Source: Gammaproteobacteria bacterium
GTDB taxonomy: Bacteria; Pseudomonadota; Gammaproteobacteria; Pseudomonadales; Azotimanducaceae
DNA length: 64,000 bases
Assembly (NCBI GenBank): GCA_026708185.1
Contig: JAPOVK010000045.1
Location: 124,001-188,000 of the forward strand
Direction: 5' to 3'
Below the pieces are notes generated by a model. It saw nothing but the letters and a program-made list of their open reading frames with translations, did no database searches and was not told the DNA's origin. This document shows positions 24,849 to 34,277 of this stretch, one piece after another. Within the stretch, counting starts at the first letter, position 1; each line of letters starts with the position of its first letter. Position numbers and translations under genes: made by a program.

Positions 24849-27382
24849 GGGCGGAATGGCGCCTCGCCACCCTGGCTGCCATTCTGGCGTGGACGGCGAC
24901 GGCGGACTACTTGGACGAGGACCTGCGCGCGCGCGTGGAGGCGCTGAAGGCCGACGTCGCCCAGATTCCGAGCAATCGCGCGAACGCCCAAACCCGGGCC
25001 GCGACCCTTTGGGAGTGGGTGAACGCATACGCCTTAAGCGGACGCTATGTGCCGGTCAACGCGACCTCCGTGGCGTCGGGGGTACTGGCCTACCCGGATC
25101 GCGCCAACCGGATCGCACGCCTCGACCCGATGATCGCGGAATTGAGCCTGCTCGACGACAACCTCGATGCCCTCGGCACGCTGGCCGCCGAAACCGGCCC
25201 GTTCGTAGCGCGGAGCTTCGCGACCATTCGCCAGACCTACACGGTCGGCAAGAAGGACATCGAGCCGGGCGGCGGCTTCATCTTGGCGCGCCAGTTCATG
25301 ACCGGCTTCGGCGCCTTCCAGACGGACGACGAGACCGCGGACAACTACATCTCCATCGCGTCGTCCAAGGCGAACGTGCGGTTTTCCCGGTCGGCGTTGC
25401 CGATGTCAGGCATGCACGGCGGCTTCCGCGGAGCCACCGACGCCCTGGTTTTCCGTGTCACTTCGGGGAGGTTGACCGAGGGCGATGCGGTGACCATCAC
25501 CTATGGCGATACGACGGGCGGTTCGCGGGGCTTGTTAATGCCCAACTTCTCTAGCGATCGCATGCCGTTGCCGCTCTACGTCGACTTCGACGGTTCCGAC
25601 TTGCCCGTGAGCCTCCCCATCCAGCCGATCGCGATCGTCGGTGGCGAAGTCGCCGGGGTCCATGGTGTTGCGCCCTCCGTGGTGGCGTCCGGCGAGGCGT
25701 TCACGTTGACGGTGCGCGCCGAGGACAGGTTCTACAACCGTGCCACGGGTCCGATTCCGGGGTGGCATGTGTTGGTCAATGGCGAACTCCTGGCCGAGAT
25801 TCCGCCGGGTGGCAACTTGGTCAGCCTGCCCAACGTCCGCTTCGACGCGCCCGGCGTCTATCGTTTCGCGATTCGGTCCTTGGATGGCGCCGTCACGGGA
25901 ATTGCGAATCCCGTGCTGGTCGAGGATGCGCCTCGGCGCCGCATCTACTGGGGTGACACCCACGGTCACTCGGGTTTCGCGGAAGGCGTCGGCAGTCCTG
26001 AGCGGTTCATGACCTGGGCGCGGGACGATGCCGGCCTCGACTACGTCGTGCATTCGGAACACGACATCTGGACGGACGACTACGAGTGGAACGTACTCAT
26101 CGACAACGTCCGTCGATTCTCGCGGGAGGGGGAGTTCGTCGCCTTTCTCGGCTACGAGTGGACGATCCAGAACGTCCAGGGCGGTCACCACAACGTGCTC
26201 TTTCGCACCGCAGACGGTCGCCGCCGGATTCCGGGTAAGGAGTTCGGCACGCTGTCGCGGCTCTACCAGGGCTTGCGAGTCCACCACGACCCCGAGGACG
26301 TGGTGGTGATCCCCCACGCCCACCAGGCGGGCGACTACCGCTTGAGCGACCCGGTCCTTGAACCGCTGGTGGAGATCATGTCCCAACACGGCACCTTCGA
26401 GTGGTTCGGCCGCCGCTACCTGGACCAGGGCCATCAGGTCGGCTTCATCGCGGCTAGCGACAATCACTTGAGCCAGCCCGGCTACACCGCGCCGAGGCGC
26501 GGCGGGCTTGCCCAGCGCGGCGGCTTGGGGGCGTTGCGCGCGAATGCGCTGTCGCGCGATGCGCTCTTCGACGCCATGCGCGACCGGGCAACCTACGCCA
26601 CGACCGGCCAGCGCATCATCCTGGACGTCGCGGTCAACGGTGCGGAGATGGGCACGCGCACGGCGTTTGCCGAGGAGCGGCGGATCACCGGCCGCGTCAT
26701 AGGCACGGCCCCGATCGCCAGCATCGCGGTGATCAAGAATGGCGCAGCGATCTGGCGGCAGGACTACCTGACCGACACCGCCGCACGCAACATGGCTGGC
26801 GGCGAGTTCATGCTCACATTCGAATCGCCGTCCGTTCCCTACCACCGTCAAGACAACCCCCGCGGTTGGCGGTGGTGGTGGGGCGAGATCGACGTCGAAG
26901 GCGCGACGGTGACCAGCGTGGACGCCATGAATTTCGCCAACCGGGAGACGCAAGGCGTGGACTTGACCGATGGGTCGAGCGTCGCATTTCGCACGCATAC
27001 GCGTGGTGGCACCAGTGCCATGAAGCTGAAGCTTGATGACGTCCGCCGGCCAGCGACGCTGACCCTTCGCTTGCGCGAGGCACCGGAGTTCGGCGGCGGT
27101 CCGCCCCGCTTCCGCTTCCACCAGAGCGTGCCGGCTGCCGAGGTGGTGCTGCCGTTGCGCGAGCTCGAGCAAGGCGCGGTTACGCGCACATTGGACTTCG
27201 AGGGTTATGCCGACACCGTGACATTGCGCCGGATCGTGGCGAATGGCGAGACCGATGTGAGTTTCGAAGTAGAAGACGAGGGGCAACGCCAAGGCGACTA
27301 CTACTATGTCCGCGTCGTCCAGGCCAACGACGCGATCGCATGGTCGAGCCCGGTCTGGGTCGGCGGCTATCCGCCCCGATGA
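24845..27382 (+). CDS. DUF3604 (PHP-like metal-binding) exported protein
   Basis: An 845-residue protein with a short signal peptide (WRLATLAAILAWTATA). The N-terminal 350 residues are beta-rich; the DUF3604 core begins at RRIYWGDTHGHSGFAEG near residue 370 and continues with LDYVVHSEHDIWTDD, FVAFLGYEWTIQN, VVIPHAHQAGDY and GFIAASDNHLSQPG. These His/Asp clusters resemble the metal site of PHP phosphoesterases. DUF3604 proteins are common in marine gammaproteobacteria and of unknown substrate. GTG overlaps the peptidase stop, so the gene is co-translated with it. Confidence 0.88.
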   Translation: MRAEWRLATLAAILAWTATADYLDEDLRARVEALKADVAQIPSNRANAQTRAATLWEWVNAYALSGRYVPVNATSVASGVLAYPDRANRIARLDPMIAELSLLDDNLDALGTLAAETGPFVARSFATIRQTYTVGKKDIEPGGGFILARQFMTGFGAFQTDDETADNYISIASSKANVRFSRSALPMSGMHGGFRGATDALVFRVTSGRLTEGDAVTITYGDTTGGSRGLLMPNFSSDRMPLPLYVDFDGSDLPVSLPIQPIAIVGGEVAGVHGVAPSVVASGEAFTLTVRAEDRFYNRATGPIPGWHVLVNGELLAEIPPGGNLVSLPNVRFDAPGVYRFAIRSLDGAVTGIANPVLVEDAPRRRIYWGDTHGHSGFAEGVGSPERFMTWARDDAGLDYVVHSEHDIWTDDYEWNVLIDNVRRFSREGEFVAFLGYEWTIQNVQGGHHNVLFRTADGRRRIPGKEFGTLSRLYQGLRVHHDPEDVVVIPHAHQAGDYRLSDPVLEPLVEIMSQHGTFEWFGRRYLDQGHQVGFIAASDNHLSQPGYTAPRRGGLAQRGGLGALRANALSRDALFDAMRDRATYATTGQRIILDVAVNGAEMGTRTAFAEERRITGRVIGTAPIASIAVIKNGAAIWRQDYLTDTAARNMAGGEFMLTFESPSVPYHRQDNPRGWRWWWGEIDVEGATVTSVDAMNFANRETQGVDLTDGSSVAFRTHTRGGTSAMKLKLDDVRRPATLTLRLREAPEFGGGPPRFRFHQSVPAAEVVLPLRELEQGAVTRTLDFEGYADTVTLRRIVANGETDVSFEVEDEGQRQGDYYYVRVVQANDAIAWSSPVWVGGYPPR

Positions 27383-27395
27383 GAAAGGAGCAACC

Positions 27396-27803
27396 ATGAC
27401 GTTCGCACTGCACGAAAAGCTCGCCGCGGACTGCGAAGTGCTGGGCGACATGGCGCTATGCCGAATCCTGCTGATGCGCGACCACCGCTTCCCGTGGACG
27501 ATTCTCGTGCCCCGGATCGGCGGCCTGCGGGACTTCCACGACCTGCCCCGGGACGAGGCCCTCACGCTGTTCGACGAGGTGGGCCGCGTATCGCGCGCTT
27601 TGGTGGACGCCTTCGCCGCGGCGAAGATCAACGTCGCCGCGCTCGGCAACCAGGTGCCGCAACTGCACGTGCACGTCATCGGACGCTATGCCACGGACGC
27701 CGCTTGGCCGGGACCGGTGTGGAACGCGGGCGTGGTCGAGGATCCGGACCTCGAGGTCGTGACGGAACGCGCGGCCATGCTGCGCGAGAGGTTGGCGATC
27801 TAG
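27396..27803 (+). CDS. HIT-family nucleotide hydrolase/transferase
   Basis: A 135-residue protein with the HIT signature in QVPQLHVHVIGRY: the first His of the H-x-H-x-H triad is Gln, as in the common bacterial subfamily, and the catalytic middle and last His are kept. FPWTILVPRIGGLRDFHDL is also typical. Such enzymes hydrolyse dinucleoside polyphosphates or nucleoside phosphoramidates. AAAGGAG lies six bases before the ATG at 27396, fixing the start 13 bp after the DUF3604 gene. Confidence 0.92.
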   Translation: MTFALHEKLAADCEVLGDMALCRILLMRDHRFPWTILVPRIGGLRDFHDLPRDEALTLFDEVGRVSRALVDAFAAAKINVAALGNQVPQLHVHVIGRYATDAAWPGPVWNAGVVEDPDLEVVTERAAMLRERLAI

Positions 27804-27816
27804 TTCGGTAACCGCC

Positions 27817-29589
27817 TCAACGGCGGAAAGGGTTCGGGCGGCGCAACTGACGCGCGCGGAACCGCGCCGGTTCAAGGAGCGCACGGATGTCGCAGGTCGC
27901 CGGTGCCAGTTCGCCGTTCACTGCGCTGGCGATGATCTCGGCACCGAAGATCGCCGAGATGGTGCCGTGGGAACCGTGGCCGAGGTTGAACCACGCATCA
28001 CCATCGGGGCCGATGACGGGTAGTCGGTCCGATGTGACGGCCCGGGTGCCGCGAAAGCGGCTCAGCGAGGGGCCGGGTTCGGTGCCGAAGAATCCCGCAT
28101 AACGCGCGGCGTTTGCCTCGCTGGCGCGATCAGGGTCCCAGGCCCTGTACTCGTAGGTCGCGCCGGTCCAGACCGACGCGGTATCCGGGACAATGACGCC
28201 GTCCCCCACGATCGGCAGCCGCGGTGTCCGGTCGCAGGCGAAACGATCGAGCTGCCCGGCAAGCGCGCCGACCTCGAGGTGGCTGAATCCGGCAACATCC
28301 GTACCGGTGGCGCGAATGACCGTCGTGCCGGGTGGCGTGTCCAGCTCCGGCAGGACCGCGATGTTCGGATCGTCCACGAGGTGCAACGCAAGCGCTTTGC
28401 CGTTGATCATCGATGCGTTAGGGAAAAACAACCCCGGCGCGCGAACGGTCGTGCCCACAAGTTCGGACGCCGCATGCGGGTCCGTATAGGCCGCGATCTC
28501 GTCAGGTATCGCCGCGGCGACACGACGGAGCCGCGTGGGTTCTTTGCTGGCGAGGGGTTCCCCCTCGCGCACCCCGGCTGAGGGCTCTCTCTTGCCGGCA
28601 AGCTGCAAGACCCCCGTCGGGGTGACGCCGTCGCGGCCGGGCAACCACGCCGCGGCGTGCAGGAATGCCTGCAGCCGGTAGAGGCCCTCGACCGAAGCCG
28701 TCGGCAGCAGGCGCGGGTGCAGGACCGCGGCTGGAATCGCGGAAGCCCCGCTGGCCACGCCTTGGCCCCTGTCGAGAAGCGTAACCGCGATGCCCTTGTG
28801 GACGAGGCAGCGCGCGGTCGCGGCGCCGGCCAAGCCTGCGCCGACAACGACCGCCTCGCGTGGCGCCCGGAAGGTGCGGCCGGTACCCGCGTAAACCGCC
28901 GCCGTGCTGTGCCGCTTGTGGGGGCGCTGATCGACGCGGCGCACCTTGAAGCCGTGTGCCGCGAGGCGGCGACGCACATCGCCGGCAGCGGAGAAGGTCG
29001 TCGCGGTGGCGCCGGGAGCGCTCAAGGCGGCGATGTCCGCGAAAAGCGCATCCCGCCACATGTCGGGGTTGCGCTTCGGCGCGAAGCCGTCGAGGAACCA
29101 CGCGTCCACGCCGCGCCGCTGCTGTTGCCTGAGGTCGGTCAATCCATCCCCGACATCGCCGAAGAACACGGAGAGCTGAACGCGACCGGATTCGAAGAAC
29201 CGGCGATGCCAGCCCCGCACGGGAGGCGGGTAGGCCGCGACAAGCGCGCCGACGAGTGGATAGTCGTGCCGCCAAGGCTTCAGCGCCTGGGCCAAGTCGG
29301 CGCGCGATAGCGGGTGGCCTTCGAACGACACGAAATGCAGGCGCGCGCGCGTGGCGGCGGCCGCGACGACGAGGTTAAGACCGGTTCCGAAACCGAGTTC
29401 CGCGATCGTGAAGGGTTGATCGCGTGCCTGTGCCCGCTCGGCCACGGCGGCTGGCGCGAGGAATACGCGGCGGACCTCGTCGGGGCCATCGGCGGAGAAG
29501 TAGACATCGCCGAACCGTCGCGATACGCAGCGGTCGCCTTCAAACGCGACGTCAGCCGTTTGCAGCGCATTCCCGCTCGCATTTTCCAT
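27817..29589 (-). CDS. mnmC: bifunctional tRNA mnm5s2U biosynthesis protein MnmC
   Basis: A 590-residue two-domain enzyme for the last steps of 5-methylaminomethyl-2-thiouridine at the tRNA wobble position. The N-terminal methyltransferase domain (to about 225) has DVYFSADGPDEVRRVFL, the SAM motif IAELGFGTGLNLVVAA and WFLDGFAPKRNPDMW. The C-terminal FAD oxidase domain opens AVVVGAGLAGAATARCLVHKG (dinucleotide-binding GxGxxG) and ends near GHGSHGTISA. Order and length match MnmC. It is convergent with the HIT gene and divergent from the desaturase. Confidence 0.95.
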   Translation of the reverse strand: MENASGNALQTADVAFEGDRCVSRRFGDVYFSADGPDEVRRVFLAPAAVAERAQARDQPFTIAELGFGTGLNLVVAAAATRARLHFVSFEGHPLSRADLAQALKPWRHDYPLVGALVAAYPPPVRGWHRRFFESGRVQLSVFFGDVGDGLTDLRQQQRRGVDAWFLDGFAPKRNPDMWRDALFADIAALSAPGATATTFSAAGDVRRRLAAHGFKVRRVDQRPHKRHSTAAVYAGTGRTFRAPREAVVVGAGLAGAATARCLVHKGIAVTLLDRGQGVASGASAIPAAVLHPRLLPTASVEGLYRLQAFLHAAAWLPGRDGVTPTGVLQLAGKREPSAGVREGEPLASKEPTRLRRVAAAIPDEIAAYTDPHAASELVGTTVRAPGLFFPNASMINGKALALHLVDDPNIAVLPELDTPPGTTVIRATGTDVAGFSHLEVGALAGQLDRFACDRTPRLPIVGDGVIVPDTASVWTGATYEYRAWDPDRASEANAARYAGFFGTEPGPSLSRFRGTRAVTSDRLPVIGPDGDAWFNLGHGSHGTISAIFGAEIIASAVNGELAPATCDIRALLEPARFRARQLRRPNPFRR

Positions 29590-29740
29590 GGCAACGCATT
29601 ATGGTGCGGCCAAGGCTCAAGAGTCTGTGTCGACCGACACCGGTCACGTCACATGTGCTTGCAGGGATGCCGGAGCCGTCAGCGGAGGAGCGCGAGGGGC
29701 CTGCCCCTCGCAAGTAAGAGCCGCGGAACACTGGAAGGCG

Positions 29741-29775
29741 TGAAACGAGCCGAGGCAACAGGTAGGCTCGTTTCA
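29741..29775. promoter_or_regulatory. 11-bp inverted repeat in the mnmC/desaturase divergent gap
   Basis: tgaaacgagcc (29741-29751) and ggctcgtttca (29765-29775) are perfect reverse complements with a 13-base spacer, about 85 bp upstream of the desaturase start. A second perfect hairpin, gcgagggg-cctg-cccctcgc, lies at 29692-29711. The wide-spaced palindrome could be a repressor site for desaturase control; no binding protein is identified. The rest of the 268-bp gap shows no gene. Confidence 0.4.
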
Positions 29776-29857
29776 ACTGGCTTGCGATGACACTCGCGCG
29801 ATTGACAGAATGCGCGGCGGCAGCAAATCGCTCCGGCAGCGGTGAGGGGGACGACTC

Positions 29858-31057
29858 TTGAACGTGATCGACTGGTGGTATGGCGCGATCGGGCTCTCTC
29901 CGTGGGCGATAGTGGCGTACACGCTAGCCGTTACCCACGGCACCATCGTCGCGGTCACCGTATACCTGCACCGCCATTCCGCGCACCGGTCGTTGGACTT
30001 GAACCCGGCGCTGGCCATGGTGTTCCGCGTCTGGCTTTGGCTGACGACGGGCATGATCACCAAGGAGTGGACGGCGGTGCATCGCAAGCACCACGCCACC
30101 ACGGAGACCGAGGACGATCCGCACAGTCCCCAAGTTCACGGTTTGCAGGAAATCTTCTGGAAGGGCACCGAGTACTACCGCGCCGGCAGCACGCCGGAGA
30201 CCCTCGCCAAGTACGGTAAGGGCACGCCGGACGACTGGTTCGAGCGCAAGGTTGCGGTGGCGCATCCGTTCCTCGGCATCGGCATCATGGCGATGGTCGA
30301 CATCGCGCTGTTCGGTAGCGTCGGCATCATCATCTGGGGAATCCAGATGCTGTGGATTCCGGTCCTCGCCGCCGGCGTGATCAACGGCGTCTGCCACCAC
30401 ACCGGCTATCGCAATTTCGAGACCGCGGACGCCGCCACCAACATCGTGCCCTGGGGCATCCTCATCGGCGGCGAGGAACTGCACAATAACCACCACACCT
30501 ATCCCAACTCCGCGAAGCTGTCGGTGAAGCGCTGGGAATTCGACATTGGCTGGGCATGGATCCGCCTCTTCGAGCTCTGCGGCTGGGCCAAGGCCCGATC
30601 CACGGGCCCGGTGGTGACCCGCGTCCAAGGCAAGGCGCAGATCGACATGGATACCGTCTGGGCCGCGCTCAACGACCGCTTCCGCATCATGTCCCGCTAC
30701 GCCGAGAGCGTCGTCAAACCGCTTGCCAAGCAGGAAGTGCGTCGCGCCGACGCGTCCGCGAGGCGCCTGCTGCGACGCGCGCGGAGCGTCCTCTGCCGTG
30801 ACGACACCATCGTCCGCGAACGTGACCGGCACGATATCAACGCCATCGTCGAATCGAGCCCGATCCTGAAGACCATCTACGAGAAGCGGTTGGAACTGAA
30901 CGCGGTCTGGGCCAAGCGCAGCGGCAACGGCGACGACCTTCTCAAGGCGTTCAGGGACTGGTGTGCTTCGGCGGAGGAGACCGGCATCCAGGCACTGCAC
31001 GACTTCGTGCACGAGTTGAAGTCCTACTCGATGCCGCTGAGGGTCGCCACGACCTAG
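29858..31057 (+). CDS. acyl-CoA/fatty acid desaturase
   Basis: A 399-residue membrane desaturase. All three histidine boxes of the membrane di-iron desaturases are present: YLHRHSAHRSL near residue 38, TAVHRKHHATTE near 72, and ELHNNHHTYPNSAKLS near 207. TM helices flank them (SPWAIVAYTLAVTHGTIVAV; GIGIMAMVDIALFG). The extra ~150-residue polar C-terminus ending in a helical ELKSYSMPL stretch is typical of the gammaproteobacterial delta-9 type. The start is TTG with GAGGGGG upstream. It would adjust membrane fluidity; electron transfer partners are not in the window. Confidence 0.9.
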   Translation: MNVIDWWYGAIGLSPWAIVAYTLAVTHGTIVAVTVYLHRHSAHRSLDLNPALAMVFRVWLWLTTGMITKEWTAVHRKHHATTETEDDPHSPQVHGLQEIFWKGTEYYRAGSTPETLAKYGKGTPDDWFERKVAVAHPFLGIGIMAMVDIALFGSVGIIIWGIQMLWIPVLAAGVINGVCHHTGYRNFETADAATNIVPWGILIGGEELHNNHHTYPNSAKLSVKRWEFDIGWAWIRLFELCGWAKARSTGPVVTRVQGKAQIDMDTVWAALNDRFRIMSRYAESVVKPLAKQEVRRADASARRLLRRARSVLCRDDTIVRERDRHDINAIVESSPILKTIYEKRLELNAVWAKRSGNGDDLLKAFRDWCASAEETGIQALHDFVHELKSYSMPLRVATT

Positions 31058-31131
31058 GCTCGTCGCACCTAGGCGATTCGGATCGGGGCGAACGGCGCCC
31101 TCCGCCCGATGCGTCGACCGCCCCCGTGACC

Positions 31132-31773
31132 ATGGAACTGTCCGAGAACGAGACCCGCATTGTGGGCTGCCTGATGGAGAAGGCCGTTACGACGCCGGAC
31201 CAATGCCCCTTGACCCTCAATGCTCTTGTCGCGGCCTGCAATCAGAAGTCGAGCCGCGACCCTGTGCTCTCGCTCGACCGCGCGACGGTGCAGCGGACGG
31301 CTCGCGCGCTCGAAGACCAGGGGTCCGTGACGAGCGAGGAGAACTTCAGGACGGGTGTGGTCAAGTACAGCCAGCGGTTCTGCAACACGGCCTTCAGCGA
31401 CTACCAGTTCAGCGAGGCGGAATACGCCGTCGTTTGTCTGCTGCTATTGCGCGGCGCGCAGACGCCCGGTGAATTGCGTACGCGCGCGGCGCGCCTGCAC
31501 GTCTTCGAGGACAACATGGCCGTCGTCGAGACCCTGCGGGGCTTGATGACAGTCGACCGCGAGGGCGGTGGCGCCGTGGTCGCCCGCCTTGCGCGGGTAC
31601 CCGGGCGGCGCGACCACGAGTACATGCACCTTCTCTCAGGGCACATCGATTCGGCGCCCGCGGAGGAGCCGGCCGCAGCCAGCCCGCGACGCTCGACCCT
31701 GGGTGAACTCGAGGCGCGCCTCGCGGTGGTCGAGAAGGAGCTCGCGGAAATCAGGCGACGGTTGACGGGTTAG
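31132..31773 (+). CDS. yceH: YceH-family (DUF480) protein
   Basis: A 213-residue protein with the conserved YceH opening ELSENETRIVGCLMEKAVTT and NALVAACNQKSSRDPV, two winged-helix-like repeats, and a C-terminal coiled coil (LGELEARLAVVEKELAEIRR). Function is unknown; the fold is DNA- or protein-binding. ATG at 31132 matches the family N-terminus; a GTG two codons upstream is an alternative. It lies 75 bp after the desaturase and could be cotranscribed. Confidence 0.9.
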   Translation: MELSENETRIVGCLMEKAVTTPDQCPLTLNALVAACNQKSSRDPVLSLDRATVQRTARALEDQGSVTSEENFRTGVVKYSQRFCNTAFSDYQFSEAEYAVVCLLLLRGAQTPGELRTRAARLHVFEDNMAVVETLRGLMTVDREGGGAVVARLARVPGRRDHEYMHLLSGHIDSAPAEEPAAASPRRSTLGELEARLAVVEKELAEIRRRLTG

Positions 31774-31924
31774 CGACGCCGAGTGCGTGCGTGTGCAGCG
31801 GCCGTGGCTTCCGTAACGCTATCTGGCTGTGAACCAGCAGCCGCCATGCCAGAGTCGGTCGTCAAGTACGATGTACCACCGTCGGAACGGAATGCCGAAT
31901 GGTGATTCTGAGTGATGACGCACC

Positions 31925-33001
31925 TTGACTCGGTTGGTCAATCGTCCGGCGCGGGAAGTGGAGGAATGGGTGATGGAGACGGCCCGCACCGGCGTCCTTC
32001 CCGCTACCATTCCCTTTTGGGAAACGGTGGCCGTGGACGACAAGCTGGTAGGAGTCGTGTCGATCCTGCGCGACGCGCCGGACAAGCCCTACAAGGCCCG
32101 TCGAGGTGGTGCCTGGGTGACGCACGGCCGGGTCGGAACCACGACGCGCGATGCCACCCGCGAGGAGGAGCGCCTGTATCAGCAGTCGGGGCTTGTCCGG
32201 TACGGCCTCAAACCCGTGATAGGCAGTTCCCCGGTGGACTTGGACTTGCGTCGGCTCACCGAGTACCTCGGGCGAATTCTCGAAGGTGACGTGCCCGCGG
32301 AAGACGACGAACGGGGGTGGGACCGTCTCCTGCGCAACCTGGAACTCGTCACTGGCCCGCCCGAACATCCAGTGGCGACGGTCAACGGTTGCCTTCTGTT
32401 TGGCCTCGACCCCCGCCGTCTCCTGCCTCAGTCGGGTATCCGCGCCGTGTGCTACGTCGGCGACGAGCCGGAGTACGCGACACGGGCAGACGAGATCATC
32501 GGCGGCGCACTCGTTCCTCTGCATATGCGCAACGGCATGAAGATGGAAGGCGGGCTCGTGGATCTGGCGTGGGACTTCGTGCGCCGCAACACGGCACCGT
32601 CGGCGCACCTCGACGGGATGCGGCGTATCGACCGCTGGGAGTTCCCGGAGGCGGCCGTGCGGGAGGCGGTCGCTAACGCCGCGGTCCATCGCGACTACGG
32701 CATCGTCGGCACCCATATCATGCTCTCAATCTTCAGCGACCGCCTAGAGGTGCAAAGCCCAGGTCGGCTTCCGAATACGGTCACGACAGAAGGCATGAGG
32801 CTCGGGCTGCGCTATGCCCGCAACCAGACCCTGATGAACGTCATGCGCGACTACGGGTACGTTGATGCGCGCGGCATGGGCGTGCGCAATCGCATGATTC
32901 CAGCCATGCGGGCGCACAACGATACGGAGCCCGATCTGATCGCGGAGGAGCACCGTTTCACCGTACGGCTTTGGAAGCACGGGCGGGACGACGGCGGCTG
33001 A
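31925..33001 (+). CDS. AlbA_2/HATPase-type ATP-binding protein, 5'-truncated
   Basis: A 358-residue remainder of the COG2865 family. It enters near the end of the AlbA_2 (Schlafen-like) domain (kPYKARRGGAWVTHGRVGTTT), passes the linker VDLDLRRLTEYLGRIL and has the GHKL-type HATPase region: EFPEAAVREAVANAAVHRDYG with the Asn-box, then IFSDRLEVQSPGRLPN. The normal first 70 or so residues (ESxxxEFKxx...FANTxGG) are missing; upstream at 31848 a short open stretch begins MPES but hits a TGA. The TTG at 31925 is only the first possible start. Probably a pseudogene or a frame-disrupted regulator. Confidence 0.65.
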   Translation: MTRLVNRPAREVEEWVMETARTGVLPATIPFWETVAVDDKLVGVVSILRDAPDKPYKARRGGAWVTHGRVGTTTRDATREEERLYQQSGLVRYGLKPVIGSSPVDLDLRRLTEYLGRILEGDVPAEDDERGWDRLLRNLELVTGPPEHPVATVNGCLLFGLDPRRLLPQSGIRAVCYVGDEPEYATRADEIIGGALVPLHMRNGMKMEGGLVDLAWDFVRRNTAPSAHLDGMRRIDRWEFPEAAVREAVANAAVHRDYGIVGTHIMLSIFSDRLEVQSPGRLPNTVTTEGMRLGLRYARNQTLMNVMRDYGYVDARGMGVRNRMIPAMRAHNDTEPDLIAEEHRFTVRLWKHGRDDGG

Positions 33002-33212
33002 TCTCGCATCGACGTCCCGACGCGGCGTTGGTTCAGTGCCTTGCCATATCTCGATTGGTCATCAGCCGAACTCTCCCACCCAGACGCTCGCGCATCCATT
33101 CAACGCCTGCAGGAACTGGCTCGCCTCCTGGCCATCAACGATCAGCAGCTTGAAGCGACAGGTGCGTGTCGCAGGTGCAAACGCGATCATCACGGCGAGT
33201 TGGTAGCGTCGT

Positions 33213-34277
33213 TCAATCGCCGACGTCCCGGTTCGTCATGTACCCGAAATCCGGAGCCCAGCTTGGGGTCACGGTTCCTCGATCCGACATGGCGACCATC
33301 TCTGCTCGCAGCAGACCCTGCTGCAGCTTGGACTCGGCCTCGTCTCGGAACGGGGATGGCTTGAAGGCAAGAGCGGGTCTCGTGGCACGGTAGTCGAACT
33401 CGTCGGCGCCCAGGGCCTTGAGAACCGCGAGTTCGACCAAGGAGTAGGTCTCGCCGGCGGGCCGGCTGAATTGCATGGGTTCCGCGAGGACCAGGGCCAT
33501 GTTGGCGATAAACCGCGGTCGCCGGGAGGGATTCACGCTCACCCGGTGCAGCATGAAGGGGTGCAGCAGCACCATGTCTCCTGGTTCGCCGGTTAGTTCC
33601 TCGAAGTCCGTGCACTGCTCGACCAACCCCGGGATCAGGTAGCCCGAGCCCTGCACGCTGTCCGGGTGCAACCCCGCCGGGTGTCCGGCGAGGAATTCCG
33701 CGACGGGGCGGATGGAGTCGGACGCGATGAATGTACCGCCGCTCTTGGGTTGGATGTCGGAGTAGATGGGCACGGTCAGGAGCCCCTGCTCCGGCGAGTT
33801 GAGGAAGTGGCGGAAGTGCCAGCCGTCCTTGTGCCAGCCAGCCTGCCGTGGCCCGGGCGGCGACCATTCGGGACCGCCCGGCAGACCGAGATTGCCGATT
33901 GCGGCGTCCCGCCAGGCGAGGTTCTCGCCGTCCCCGGGCAGACGGTCGGCTCCGCCGATGGCGTCGGCTTGGGCCTGGAACGCTCGCGGCGCGTCGGCCT
34001 TCAAAACCAGCCGCCGATCAGTGCCCCTAGTGCGGATGTACCCGATCCTGCCGGGCCCCATGAACGGCTTGCTCCATGTCTCGGGATCGTGCTCGTCGAC
34101 GCCGTGCTCGGCGCGCATTTCATCCCAGGCGCCTTGGCAGACCTCCGCGGCGAACGACTCGGAGAACGATCCGTGGACGACGACGTAGCCTTTGTCCACG
34201 AAATGCCGGGCGTCGTCCCGGGTCAGGGTTTGGCATTTGGCGACTGCCGCGTCGAAGGCGGCCTCGAAGGCGCTCAT
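33213..34277 (-). CDS. phytanoyl-CoA dioxygenase (PhyH) family protein 3
   Basis: A 354-residue Fe(II)/2-oxoglutarate oxygenase. HFVDKGYVVVHGSFSESF opens the fold; the iron ligands are His and Asp of GWHKDGWHF and the His of FMLHRVSVNPSRRPRF, whose Arg would hold 2-oxoglutarate. The start ATG at 34277 overlaps the stop of the esterase gene as ATGA, deciding it over two upstream in-frame ATGs. It is unlike the PhyH pair at 11097-13284 outside the motifs. The substrate is unknown. Confidence 0.88.
   Translation of the reverse strand: MSAFEAAFDAAVAKCQTLTRDDARHFVDKGYVVVHGSFSESFAAEVCQGAWDEMRAEHGVDEHDPETWSKPFMGPGRIGYIRTRGTDRRLVLKADAPRAFQAQADAIGGADRLPGDGENLAWRDAAIGNLGLPGGPEWSPPGPRQAGWHKDGWHFRHFLNSPEQGLLTVPIYSDIQPKSGGTFIASDSIRPVAEFLAGHPAGLHPDSVQGSGYLIPGLVEQCTDFEELTGEPGDMVLLHPFMLHRVSVNPSRRPRFIANMALVLAEPMQFSRPAGETYSLVELAVLKALGADEFDYRATRPALAFKPSPFRDEAESKLQQGLLRAEMVAMSDRGTVTPSWAPDFGYMTNRDVGD

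Noticed and set aside
25535-27679. 714-codon open frame on the minus strand
   Set aside because: Antisense shadow of the DUF3604 gene; Arg/Asp/Gly-rich with no motif.
33002-33212. Possible 42-codon minus-strand gene beginning MIAFAPATRTCRFKLLIV
   Set aside because: No ribosome site and no recognisable family; reads plausibly but cannot be supported in a 211-bp convergent gap.
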